Shown here in pieces: positions 1 to 6,623 of a stretch of DNA of 64,000 nucleotides. The notes under the pieces were generated by a model, which saw nothing but the letters and a program-made list of their open reading frames with translations, made no database searches and was not told the DNA's origin. Source of the stretch: Geothrix sp. SG200 (lineage in GTDB: Bacteria > Acidobacteriota > Holophagae > Holophagales > Holophagaceae); contig NZ_JAKZFR010000001.1 of assembly GCF_022808935.1 (NCBI RefSeq), forward strand, positions 1,138,681 to 1,202,680, read 5' to 3'. How positions within the stretch are numbered: the stretch's first letter is position 1; each line of letters opens with the position of its first letter. The position numbers and the translations under genes were made by a program.

Positions 1-302
1 GCCTCGAAGTGCGCGGGCAGGAGGATCGCATCCGGCGCCAGCGCAGCCGCCTTCATGAGCCCCATCCCGCTGCGCACCCCGAAGGCCCGGGCCTCGTAGG
101 TGGCGGTGGTGATCACGCCCCGGCCCGCGTACTCCTTCAGCCTGGGGAAGCGCCCCCCCGCGGCGGCCACGGACCGCCTCCCGCCCACCACCACGGGAAG
201 GCCCCTCAGCTCAGGATGCTCGAGGAGCTCCACCGAGGCGAAGAAGGCGTCCATGTCCAGGTGGGCGATGCGTCTGGCGGCGGGAAGCCGGGTCTCAGGC
301 AT
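1..302 (-). CDS. dinB: DNA polymerase IV (Y family), 5' part only, cut by window edge
   Basis: Reading left from the ATG at 302, the frame stays open to base 1 and gives about 100 residues. Residues 12-22 read IAHLDMDAFFA, the first metal-binding aspartate block of Y-family polymerases. YEARAFGVRSGM follows at about 69-80, the conserved nucleotide-pocket segment of DinB. DinB performs error-prone translesion synthesis in the cytoplasm. Between PVVVGG (36-41) and the YEAR block there are roughly ten more residues than usual in DinB (the GGRFPRLKEYAGR stretch). The start lies 46 bases past the stop of the preceding gene on the same strand, so the two may be co-transcribed. The rest of the gene is outside the window. 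It is distinct from the ImuB-like paralogue at 5499-6620. Confidence 0.85.
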   Translation of the reverse strand, partial: MPETRLPAARRIAHLDMDAFFASVELLEHPELRGLPVVVGGRRSVAAAGGRFPRLKEYAGRGVITTATYEARAFGVRSGMGLMKAAALAPDAILLPAHFE

Positions 303-347
303 GCGATCCAGTTTGGCGGGATCGGCTCCGTTGGCCAAGGCGGCCCG

Positions 348-824
348 TCAGTGCCTGGGTGTTGCCCCGCTCCGCCATTCCCAGAGCACGTTCGCGATGG
401 CCCAGCCTTCATGATGGGCTGCCAGGTGGATGTAGGCCGTCCACGGGCCCAGGTCCAGCCGAGCACTCCCGCTGCGGCCCTGGATGTCCAGGATCTTCAC
501 GTCTCCTTCGGGGAACTGGCCCCTGACCGCCCTTCCGAGCACCGACTGGACGCCAATGAGCCGCTGGAGGGCCTCCCGGCTGGAAGCGGCCTCCATCCCC
601 AGGATGTGCTTGGCCAGGGAGGGGTGGAGGCAGGCGTACATCGCCTCCGTGTTCCCCTCGAGCCAGGCCGCGGCCCACTGCTTGACCACGGAGGCGATGC
701 CCTCTGTCCGCGGAGCAGGCCTGAGTGAAAGCGCCGCAGGGATGGGCGTGGAGTCCTCGGGCGCCTCGGTCATGCCCAAGGTCCCGACAAGCAGCAAGGA
801 TGATTTCAAAGCGCCCCGTGGCAT
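348..824 (-). CDS. Putative lumazine-binding / NTF2-like secreted small protein
   Basis: The 158-residue product begins MPRGALKSSLLLVGTLGM, a short positively charged then hydrophobic N-terminus that could be a signal peptide. The remainder fits the NTF2-like 'putative lumazine-binding' family (Pfam Lumazine_bd_2). Its hallmarks are AAAWLEGNTEAMYACLHPSL near residue 50, VKILDIQGRSGSARLDL near 110, and the closing WTAYIHLAAHHEGWAIANVLWEW. No enzyme activity is established for this family, and ligand binding is only implied by the name. The ATG at 824 has a good ribosome-binding site (CCGGAGGACACC). It precedes dinB on the same strand with a 45-base gap. Confidence 0.65.
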   Translation of the reverse strand: MPRGALKSSLLLVGTLGMTEAPEDSTPIPAALSLRPAPRTEGIASVVKQWAAAWLEGNTEAMYACLHPSLAKHILGMEAASSREALQRLIGVQSVLGRAVRGQFPEGDVKILDIQGRSGSARLDLGPWTAYIHLAAHHEGWAIANVLWEWRSGATPRH

Positions 825-904
825 GGTGTCCTCCGGTTGACGGAATAGACCCGCATCCCAACGATGAGGTTGAGTCCCATTTGGTTCCCGAAACCGATCC
901 CGGG

Positions 905-1891
905 TCAGCCGTTCACGTGGGCCATGGTGGCTTCCGGGTAGCGCGGGCCGGCGGCCGCTCCTTTGGGCGCCACCGCCTCGATCTGGACCAGCTCCCCGGG
1001 CGTGAGGGCGATCTCCAGGGCCGCCAGATTTTCATCCAGGTGGCTGCGCCGGGTGGTGCCCGGGATGGGCACGATGTCCCTTCCCTGGGCCAGCACCCAG
1101 GCCAGAGCCAGCTGGGAGGCCTTCACGCCCTTCTGGTGCGCGAGCCCCTCGATCTTCGCCACCAGGTCCAGGTTCTTCTGGAAGTTATCCCCCTGAAAGC
1201 GGGGTGCGTTGCGGCGGTAGTCCCCTTCCGGGAGATCCTCCACCGTGCGGAAGCGAGCCGTGAGGAAGCCCCGGCCCAGCGGGCTGTAGGCCACGAAGGA
1301 GATACCCAGATCCCGCGTGGTGGGGAGGATCTCGTCCTCGGGATCCCGGGTCCAAAGGGAGTACTCGGTCTGAAGGGCGGTGATGGGGTGGACCGCGTGA
1401 GCGCGGCGGATGGTGGCTGGCGCGGCCTCCGACAGGCCGAGGAACCGAACCTTGCCGGCCTTCACGAGGTCAGCCATGGCTCCGACAGTCTCCTCGATGG
1501 GCACGGTGCGATCCACCCGGTGCTGGTAGTAGAGGTCGATGTGGTCCACGCCCAGGCGGCGCAGGGACGCGTCGCAGCAGGCGCGGACGTAGTCGGGCCG
1601 GCCGCTCACGCCGCGGAAGCTGCCGTCCTCGCCCCGCACATTGCCGAACTTGGTGGCCAGCACCACCTGATCCCGCCGATCCTTGATGGCCCGGCCCACC
1701 AGTTCCTCGTTCCTGAAGGGGCCGTACATGTCGGCGGTATCGAGGAAGTTGAGGCCGCAGTCCAGCGCGTGGTGGATGGTGGCCACGGATTCCGGCTCCG
1801 TGGCGCCCTTGTAGAACTCGCTCATGCCCATGCAGCCGAGGCCGAGGGCGGAGACGGTCAGATCGGAGCGGCCGAGGGTTCGGGTCTTCAT
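905..1891 (-). CDS. Aldo/keto reductase (NADP-dependent oxidoreductase)
   Basis: The 328-residue product is a full-length aldo/keto reductase with a TIM-barrel fold. It begins [24 protein letters not shown]. The catalytic tetrad is visible: Asp and Tyr in [10 protein letters not shown], Lys in VLATKFGN and His in DLYYQHRVD. The C-terminal NADP-binding part ([19 protein letters not shown]) is also present. It resembles the AKR13-like group that reduces aldehydes or ketones with NADPH; the true substrate cannot be read from the sequence. The frame is open further upstream, but the ATG at 1891 sits behind CCGGAGGTCCCC and starts at the family's usual first residue. Upstream lies the repeat-rich flank of the tRNA-Met site. 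Confidence 0.9.
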   Translation of the reverse strand: MKTRTLGRSDLTVSALGLGCMGMSEFYKGATEPESVATIHHALDCGLNFLDTADMYGPFRNEELVGRAIKDRRDQVVLATKFGNVRGEDGSFRGVSGRPDYVRACCDASLRRLGVDHIDLYYQHRVDRTVPIEETVGAMADLVKAGKVRFLGLSEAAPATIRRAHAVHPITALQTEYSLWTRDPEDEILPTTRDLGISFVAYSPLGRGFLTARFRTVEDLPEGDYRRNAPRFQGDNFQKNLDLVAKIEGLAHQKGVKASQLALAWVLAQGRDIVPIPGTTRRSHLDENLAALEIALTPGELVQIEAVAPKGAAAGPRYPEATMAHVNG

Positions 1892-1964
1892 GGGGACCTC
1901 CGGAGGGTGGGCGTGGATGAATGCAGGAGCCATTATCCGCCAAGAGGTAGGGGAGGGCTCGGGC

Positions 1965-2083
1965 AGGCAGACTCGAACTGGCGCGTGGCTGGCCACGCCC
2001 GCGGACGCTGCGCAGGCCCCACTGGGGCCTTGCTCGCTGCGGGCTACCTGGCCGCCACTGCTTCTCGGCAGTCCGAGTCTGCA
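1965..2083. repeat. tRNA-Met-associated palindromic repeat, copy A (119 bp)
   Basis: The 119 bases are repeated at 2183-2301 with one difference that I can see. The ends are inverted copies of a tRNA T-arm stretch (AGGCAGACTCGAACTG on one side, CAGTCCGAGTCTGC on the other), matching the T-arm of the tRNA-Met gene whose 3' end lies at 2355. The interior, read on the minus strand, holds GGCGGCCAGGTAGCCC and TGCGCAG blocks resembling the repeats behind tRNA-Cys and tRNA-Gln in this window. Copies A and B are separated by a terminator-like palindrome and a hairpin. I see no coding potential. Confidence 0.8.
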
Positions 2084-2102
2084 TTCTCTGCCGGGCGTAC
2101 AG

Positions 2103-2134
2103 AAGAAGATCGGAGCCGCGGCTCCGATCTTCTT
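2103..2134 (-). terminator. Perfect palindrome, probable Rho-independent terminator
   Basis: A 32-base perfect palindrome centred on GGAGCCGCGGCTCC, with AAGAAGATC/GATCTTCTT outer arms. On the minus strand it is preceded by CAGCCACCAACAAG, which still matches the tRNA-Met 3' end. Each repeat unit therefore appears to consist of tRNA end, terminator and palindromic core. There is no long U-run, so its termination strength is uncertain. Confidence 0.5.
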
Positions 2135-2182
2135 GTTGGTGGCTGACGTAAGACTTCGGGCCACGTCCGCGTGGCCCGAAGG

Positions 2183-2301
2183 AGGCAGACTCGAACTGGC
2201 GCGTGGCTGGCCACGCCCGCGGACGCTGCGCAGGCCCTACTGGGGCCTTGCTCGCTGCGGGCTACCTGGCCGCCACTGCTTCTCGGCAGTCCGAGTCTGC
2301 A
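2183..2301. repeat. tRNA-Met-associated palindromic repeat, copy B (119 bp)
   Basis: Second copy of the repeat at 1965-2083, differing at one position in the GGCCC(C/T)ACTGGGGCC segment. It lies between the displaced tRNA-Met 3' end (2355-2404, with terminator 2322-2349) and copy A. The unit is therefore tandemly duplicated downstream of the tRNA, as also seen for tRNA-Gln at the other end of the window. Confidence 0.8.
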
Positions 2302-2321
2302 GGCTGCGGTGGGCGTACGAA

Positions 2322-2349
2322 AACACCGGAGCCGATCGGCTCCGGTGTT
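2322..2349 (-). terminator. Original Rho-independent terminator of tRNA-Met
   Basis: A perfect 28-base palindrome (AACACCGGAGCC arms around GATC). On the minus strand it is followed by a short T run, and it sits six bases beyond the CCA of the displaced tRNA-Met end. Before integration of the element this would have terminated the tRNA transcript. The intact tRNA is now 29 kb away and uses a different hairpin at 31586-31617. Confidence 0.7.
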
Positions 2350-2354
2350 CTTGG

Positions 2355-2404
2355 TGGTGGCTGGAGGCAGACTCGAACTGCCGACCTAGGGATTATGAGA
2401 CCCT
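2355..2404. repeat. attL: 50-bp tRNA-Met 3'-end direct repeat
   Basis: Identical over 50 bases to 31626-31675. It begins with TGGTGGCTGGAGGCAGACTC (minus-strand ...GCCACCA) and ends in the anticodon loop (GATTATGAGACCCT). Identity stops at 2405, where element sequence begins. Confidence 0.92.
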
Positions 2405-2532
2405 TTTGACCATTACCTTGGAATGGCTTAATAAGCCATTATAGTGAAGTGAGCACATGACTTAGCTGCGATTGTTGTTGACAAAGTCGAAATGAATGCC
2501 ATCCTGAACCCCAGTAATTGCAATGCAGAAAT

Positions 2533-2553
2533 AGTACCCCTAGGTAGTACCCC
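2533..2553. promoter_or_regulatory. Paired AGTACCCC direct repeats, candidate integrase arm sites (left)
   Basis: AGTACCCC occurs at 2533-2540 and 2546-2553, 13 bases start to start. The same arrangement (AGTACCCC then AGTACCCA, 13 bases apart, same orientation) is found at 31509-31529 near the other end of the element. The left pair lies 128 bases inside attL and directly upstream of the integrase start, so it could also regulate the integrase. Confidence 0.55.
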
Positions 2554-2577
2554 AATAGTGTGACGTTGGAGGATGTC

Positions 2578-4194
2578 ATGACCGTACTGGCAGAGGCAGA
2601 ATCCCGTGCCCCCAAGCAGCGGTATCCAATTTCCGATACGTTCCTCGACCGGAACATCGAAATCCCTACCAAGGATGAGAAGGCCAGATTCTATTTCGAC
2701 GAGCAAATTCGGGGCTTCGGGGTGAAGGTGTATGCCAGCGGCACCATAGTGTTCGGTGTCAGGTTCAACCTTCCCGGGGGAAGGATGCGATGGGTTGTCA
2801 TTGGAACCTATAAGGACGAGTACAAAACGAAGGCGGCACGTGAAGAGGCGATGGTCATCAAGCAGAACGTGGGGAAGGGGCTTCCCCCGCTCGCCCACCG
2901 CGTCAAACCAGAGTTGGCACTCGCGCGGTTGCAGGACCTCGCGGAGGCGTGGTTTAAGGAACTGGACCAACTCGTGCTGAGCGGAAACATGGCGGGGAAC
3001 ACGGTGAAGAAATATAAACGACAGTGGGCCCAAAATGTCCCCAAACCATTAAAAAACAAATATATATCAGAGCTGGACGTCACCGATTTTCAAGGACTCC
3101 TCCGCACTATCACCAATAGCCGGGCGCGGAAGAAACCTGCCAACAAACGGGATCCCAACAAACGAATTCACGCCAAGAAGCAACCCAGCGTGGCAAAGAA
3201 GGACCCTAAGAAGGATCGCCGCCCCATCGAGGCGAATCGAACGTTGGATATGCTTTCTTCAATGCTGGGCTGGGTCATGAGCCGGCCGGTGAACAAACGG
3301 ATGGGGCTGACGGAAAACCATGTTCTTAGCGTTGTCATGAATCCGGAACAGACTGATCGGGGCGTCCATTTAACTGATGTAGAGCAAATCCGCCTGCTCC
3401 AATTCCTTAGTGACCCCATGAACCGCAAGTCTTTCTGGTGGGAGCAGGAGCGAAAGGCTCGCCGGTTGGCGAAGGCGCAGCGGCAAAAGCGCAAGGAACT
3501 CCGTCAGCCTGACTTTGTCCTTGAGGACATGATGGCCGACGCCCTCCTCCTTTGCTTCCTGACCGGTCTCCGTAGCTGGGAAGTGAAGGCGATGCGTTGG
3601 GACGCCATCAATGAAGATGAGGACCTTCTAAAGACCGCCAGAACGAAACAGGGCGCAAGAAAGACCACCCGGCTGCTTTACAAGGAAACCTTCCTGACGG
3701 ATGACGCTCTGGAAGTCCTGAAACGGCAGCCGAGGACTTCAGAGTGGGTATTCCCCTCGCATGGACGAGGGAAGGCAAGCGCCTCCGGCCACATTTCGAA
3801 TTTGCAGGATGCTTGGGAGCGGGTCCGAGCGCATCTTGATTTACCTAAGGTTCGAATTCACGACTTCCGTCACACGGAGGCCTGTGAACTGGCCCGCCCC
3901 GGGGGGCTCGGCGTCAAAGACCTCCAAGCTGCGATGGGTTGGGAATCTAGTCAAACAGCCTTGAGGTATCTACACGCCTACGAGGAAAACCTTAAGGAGT
4001 CGATCCGTGCCATTGCCGAAAAGCGGAAGGCCCGGTTGGCAAAGGCCCAAGCAACCAAGTTGGACACACCGAAGAAAAGCGGTGCAGCTTCTGATTCAAC
4101 CGAATCAGTCTTGCCCATGAAGGATAAGAATCCTAAGCCCGTAGGGAGACTCACTAGGGGTACAAAAGTACCCCACTTGGGTCGCGCCCGTTAG
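2578..4194 (+). CDS. int: Tyrosine-type site-specific integrase of the element
   Basis: The 538-residue product catalyses recombination between tRNA-Met attB and the element att site. The N-terminal part (IRGFGVKVYASGTIVFGVRF through WVVIGTYKDEYKTKAAREEA) is the arm-binding DUF4102-like domain. A core-binding segment lies around residues 120-190. The catalytic domain shows TGLRSWEVKAMRWDAI (Arg near 332), IHDFRHTEACELA (His-x-x-Arg near 428-431), AMGWESSQTA and ALRYLHAYEE (nucleophile Tyr near 463). A basic segment rich in KKP/KKD at about 185-220 is unusual and the C-terminus is a low-complexity tail. ATG 2578 has GGAGG five bases upstream; GTG 2560 is a weaker alternative. The gene is adjacent to attL and reads into the element. 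Confidence 0.92.
   Translation: MTVLAEAESRAPKQRYPISDTFLDRNIEIPTKDEKARFYFDEQIRGFGVKVYASGTIVFGVRFNLPGGRMRWVVIGTYKDEYKTKAAREEAMVIKQNVGKGLPPLAHRVKPELALARLQDLAEAWFKELDQLVLSGNMAGNTVKKYKRQWAQNVPKPLKNKYISELDVTDFQGLLRTITNSRARKKPANKRDPNKRIHAKKQPSVAKKDPKKDRRPIEANRTLDMLSSMLGWVMSRPVNKRMGLTENHVLSVVMNPEQTDRGVHLTDVEQIRLLQFLSDPMNRKSFWWEQERKARRLAKAQRQKRKELRQPDFVLEDMMADALLLCFLTGLRSWEVKAMRWDAINEDEDLLKTARTKQGARKTTRLLYKETFLTDDALEVLKRQPRTSEWVFPSHGRGKASASGHISNLQDAWERVRAHLDLPKVRIHDFRHTEACELARPGGLGVKDLQAAMGWESSQTALRYLHAYEENLKESIRAIAEKRKARLAKAQATKLDTPKKSGAASDSTESVLPMKDKNPKPVGRLTRGTKVPHLGRAR
4157..4174. repeat. Inverted AGTACCCC pair (GGGGTACAAAAGTACCCC)
   Basis: A perfect palindrome with a two-base centre near the 3' end of the integrase gene. 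Its arms contain the same AGTACCCC octamer found as direct pairs near both element ends. It may be an additional binding site for the integrase or an accessory factor, or a weak hairpin. The match to the octamer is seen; the function is inferred. Confidence 0.4.
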
Positions 4195-4243
4195 TTGTCT
4201 CAATTAAGGCAGTGGGTGAATTGCATGAGGGAGACCTGGAGAA

Positions 4244-4612
4244 CTAGTGCTCGGAGGGAAGGTAGACGACCCATTTATTCCCGCACAATTCCGACCATTC
4301 GATGAGCAGTTTGATTTCCGGTAAGGGGAATGTGCAGTAGTCGACAGGCTCGGTCACGCAAACCTTCCCCTCAGCGTCCGTAAGAGTGAGGGTCCATCGA
4401 TTGCCGGACTTCCTGAGTTCAAGAACGGCCCAGGGCATCCTGAGCCTCAAAATGTAAGGCGGGATGGCATCAAGCAACCAACCACATTCCGCTGCATCGA
4501 CAAGGTAATGGACACCTTCTGACATGAGAAAATTAGGGTTATGGCATTGGAAATACGAATCCGAACCGTGGAATGTCTCTAGCTTGGTCTGGATCTCTTC
4601 AGCAGGGAGCAT
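4244..4612 (-). CDS. DUF6876-like small protein
   Basis: The 122-residue product has the layout I associate with DUF6876, a small family common on plasmids and integrative elements. It opens with FHGSDSYFQCHNPNFLMSEG, then HYLVDAAECGWLLDAI, and ends with an EWSELCGNKWVVYLPSEH segment (family members end in a similar PSE-type tail). No function is known for the family. There are no membrane segments or catalytic signatures. The gene lies between the integrase, with which it is convergent, and the SRAP gene on the same strand. ATG 4612 follows the weak ribosome-binding stretch AAGGAAGACCC. Confidence 0.6.
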   Translation of the reverse strand: MLPAEEIQTKLETFHGSDSYFQCHNPNFLMSEGVHYLVDAAECGWLLDAIPPYILRLRMPWAVLELRKSGNRWTLTLTDAEGKVCVTEPVDYCTFPLPEIKLLIEWSELCGNKWVVYLPSEH

Positions 4613-4667
4613 GGGTCTTCCTTTGAATGATGCGATTGGCGTGAATGACCGGCTGTTCAGTTGTTGA

Positions 4668-5324
4668 TCAATCTATCAAGAACTCACCTGGCCCGCGCGC
4701 CACGATATCCAGCCATTCCGATGGGCATGGCCTAAGGATTTCCTGGAGGTGGTACACCGGGGTCGCTGGATCAAGCCAAGCAGCCCATTCGGATTCAGGC
4801 AATATCGCCGGCATTCGATGGTGAGGCAACTCAGCGATCAGGTTGTTGGGCTCGGTAGTGATTACGGTGGCCGTGTCGTGGTGGAGGCCAGTCCCGGGAT
4901 CCTTCCATGGGCCCCACAACCCTGCGAATACGAAGAGGTCGCTAGTCGTCGGGGTGATCGTGCACGGGGTCCCCTTCTTGGCGCCCCCGATCTTGGGCCA
5001 CTCAAACCATGCATTGACGGCGATCAGGCATCGCTGGCTCTTGAACGGCTTGGAGTAGAGGCGGCCCGAAGCGATCTTGTCGGCACGGGCATTAAAGGTG
5101 AAGTATTCGGAGATGAAGGCCCGGCTGGTGGCGTTCGGGGGCAAGAACCCCCACATGTAGCTCTTGGCCAACCGGGCGCCGTTCACGAGGCGGACGCCGG
5201 GGATGGCGTTGGTCGGGGAGACGTTCGGGCTGGGCACGGCCCAGTCTTCGGTCGCCCCAGCGGCGCCGAGGTGCTTCAACACGAGGCCCTCAATGCCCTT
5301 CTTCACCCCCACGCGACCGCACAT
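4668..5324 (-). CDS. SOS response-associated peptidase (SRAP/YedK/HMCES family)
   Basis: The 218-residue product is a complete SRAP protein, which crosslinks to abasic sites in single-stranded DNA through an N-terminal cysteine. The start is placed at ATG 5324 so that Met is followed directly by Cys2 (MCGRVGV), as the mechanism requires; a start four codons upstream would bury the cysteine. The other active-site blocks are present: NARADKI (Asn), AWFEWPK (Glu) and LPHHRMPAIL (His). It is divergent from imuB with a 174-base shared promoter region holding a direct repeat that resembles a LexA box. In context it is part of an element-borne DNA-damage cassette with the ImuB and DnaE2 genes. Confidence 0.9.
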   Translation of the reverse strand: MCGRVGVKKGIEGLVLKHLGAAGATEDWAVPSPNVSPTNAIPGVRLVNGARLAKSYMWGFLPPNATSRAFISEYFTFNARADKIASGRLYSKPFKSQRCLIAVNAWFEWPKIGGAKKGTPCTITPTTSDLFVFAGLWGPWKDPGTGLHHDTATVITTEPNNLIAELPHHRMPAILPESEWAAWLDPATPVYHLQEILRPCPSEWLDIVARGPGEFLID

Positions 5325-5441
5325 CCTCGCCTCCACCTACGCGCCCACCATCATGCCCCCGTCCTAGCTGGTGAGGGCGCTCGACCAAGGCAACGCCAAC
5401 CAGCCGGAGCCGGAGATCTTCTCGAAGAAGAAGGGTAGCGT

Positions 5442-5460
5442 GTTCGCCAAAATTTCGCCA
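5442..5460. promoter_or_regulatory. Candidate LexA-type operator (TTCGCCA direct repeat, 11-bp period)
   Basis: TTCGCCA occurs at 5443-5449 and 5454-5460, exactly one helical turn apart. With the preceding G this reads GTTC-N7-TTTC, one base from the GTTC-N7-GTTC LexA box known from alphaproteobacterial imuA-imuB-dnaE2 operons. It lies between the divergent SRAP gene and imuB, 38 bases before the imuB start. The assignment rests on that resemblance and on the identity of the flanking genes. Confidence 0.4.
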
Positions 5461-5498
5461 TTCTTGGATCCCCCCACGGTGGGGTCTAAGGTCTGTCC

Positions 5499-6620
5499 AT
5501 GTTGGCGGTGTGGGTTCCCGAGCTCCCGTTCCAGCTCGCGCGGCAGCGCGAGTCGGGGCTGATCGGGCGGCCCCTGGGGTTCCGGAATCCTGAGCAGGGT
5601 CGGACTCCACTGCTTTGGATGGTGGATCGCATTGCCAGAAAGGCCGGGTTGAAGCCAGGCATTCCCGTGGACATCGCCCTCCACCAGGATCCCGGCTTGG
5701 TTGTGCTCGATCCCATGCCCTCGACCTGGTTGGACGCCCGCGCCTGCTTAGGCCGGCATCTCCTGGCCTACAGTCCGCTGGGACGCCTTGGGCGCTTTGG
5801 CGAGGGGTTCGTGGACCTTCGGGGCACCGAGCGTCTTCATGGGCCGGCGCTCGATGCCGCTGAGCGGCTCCGGTCCGATCTGCTGAAGGGGGCAGGGTGG
5901 AGTGCCCACGGCGGGCTTAGCCAGAGCTTCTCCGCTTCCCGGTTGGCGGCGAAAACCGAGGATCAGGTGCGGATGATCGAAGCCGGCCAGGAAGCATCAT
6001 TTCTGGCCCCTTATCCCCTCGGGGCTCTGTCCGCACTGGAAGTCCGGTCGCGGGATCGGCTCCAGCATTTCGGGCTTCACCGCGTCGCCCAGGTTCAGCC
6101 CATGGCGGTCCAGGAACTCGGTCGGATCATCCCAGCACCTGAGGCATTTCAGGTGCTTCGTCAGGCCCGAGGCGAGGACCAGGACCGCCTTCCTCCGCTG
6201 GAAACCGTTCAGGCGTCCGAAACCTTCCGGAAGGTCATCATGCCTCCCGCTCACAAGCACGACCTGGGATTGGCCTCCTGGGTCTGGGAGGCGGCGTGGG
6301 CGTGGCGCCTGGATGGCCGCTTCGTTCATCGCCTCCGCCTGTCCTGGTGGGACGTCGATGATCTCCACCACGTGTTGCCGTTCGGCCTCAGCGGCGAGGA
6401 CCTGTGGGCGTCCTGCCGGGATCTCGAACTTCAGTTCATCGCCGAGGCCACCCGGCGGGTGCTCATCCAGCGCCTAGAGCTGGAAGCGTGGTTGGGTCAG
6501 ACGCCCGGCACCCCGCTCCTGCTCGCCGAGGACCACGTCCAGAAGAGGCTGGCGCTCGAAGCAACTGCCCTTCGACTCCACCGTCGCTTCGGCCAGCAGG
6601 CCCTCCGGAAGGGGGCGTAG
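5499..6620 (+). CDS. imuB: ImuB-like Y-family polymerase homologue (short form)
   Basis: The 373-residue product begins MLAVWVPELPFQLARQRE, typical of ImuB rather than DinB. The palm block that carries Asp-Glu in active Y polymerases reads FGEGFVDLRGTERLHG, lacking the catalytic pair, so it is probably a non-catalytic scaffold. In characterised systems ImuB links the error-prone polymerase DnaE2/ImuC to the beta clamp. The protein is shorter than the roughly 500 residues usual for ImuB and I see no clear clamp-binding peptide or ImuB C-terminal domain. The dnaE2 gene starts three bases after its stop. No imuA is present nearby. The SRAP gene is divergent. Confidence 0.75.
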   Translation: MLAVWVPELPFQLARQRESGLIGRPLGFRNPEQGRTPLLWMVDRIARKAGLKPGIPVDIALHQDPGLVVLDPMPSTWLDARACLGRHLLAYSPLGRLGRFGEGFVDLRGTERLHGPALDAAERLRSDLLKGAGWSAHGGLSQSFSASRLAAKTEDQVRMIEAGQEASFLAPYPLGALSALEVRSRDRLQHFGLHRVAQVQPMAVQELGRIIPAPEAFQVLRQARGEDQDRLPPLETVQASETFRKVIMPPAHKHDLGLASWVWEAAWAWRLDGRFVHRLRLSWWDVDDLHHVLPFGLSGEDLWASCRDLELQFIAEATRRVLIQRLELEAWLGQTPGTPLLLAEDHVQKRLALEATALRLHRRFGQQALRKGA

Positions 6621-6623
6621 GTC

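Noticed and set aside
1824..2444. A 206-codon plus-strand frame over the tRNA-Met repeats, and related frames at 2171-2409
   Set aside because: It is made of the palindromic repeats and tRNA remnants. It exists only because the repeats lack stops in that frame.
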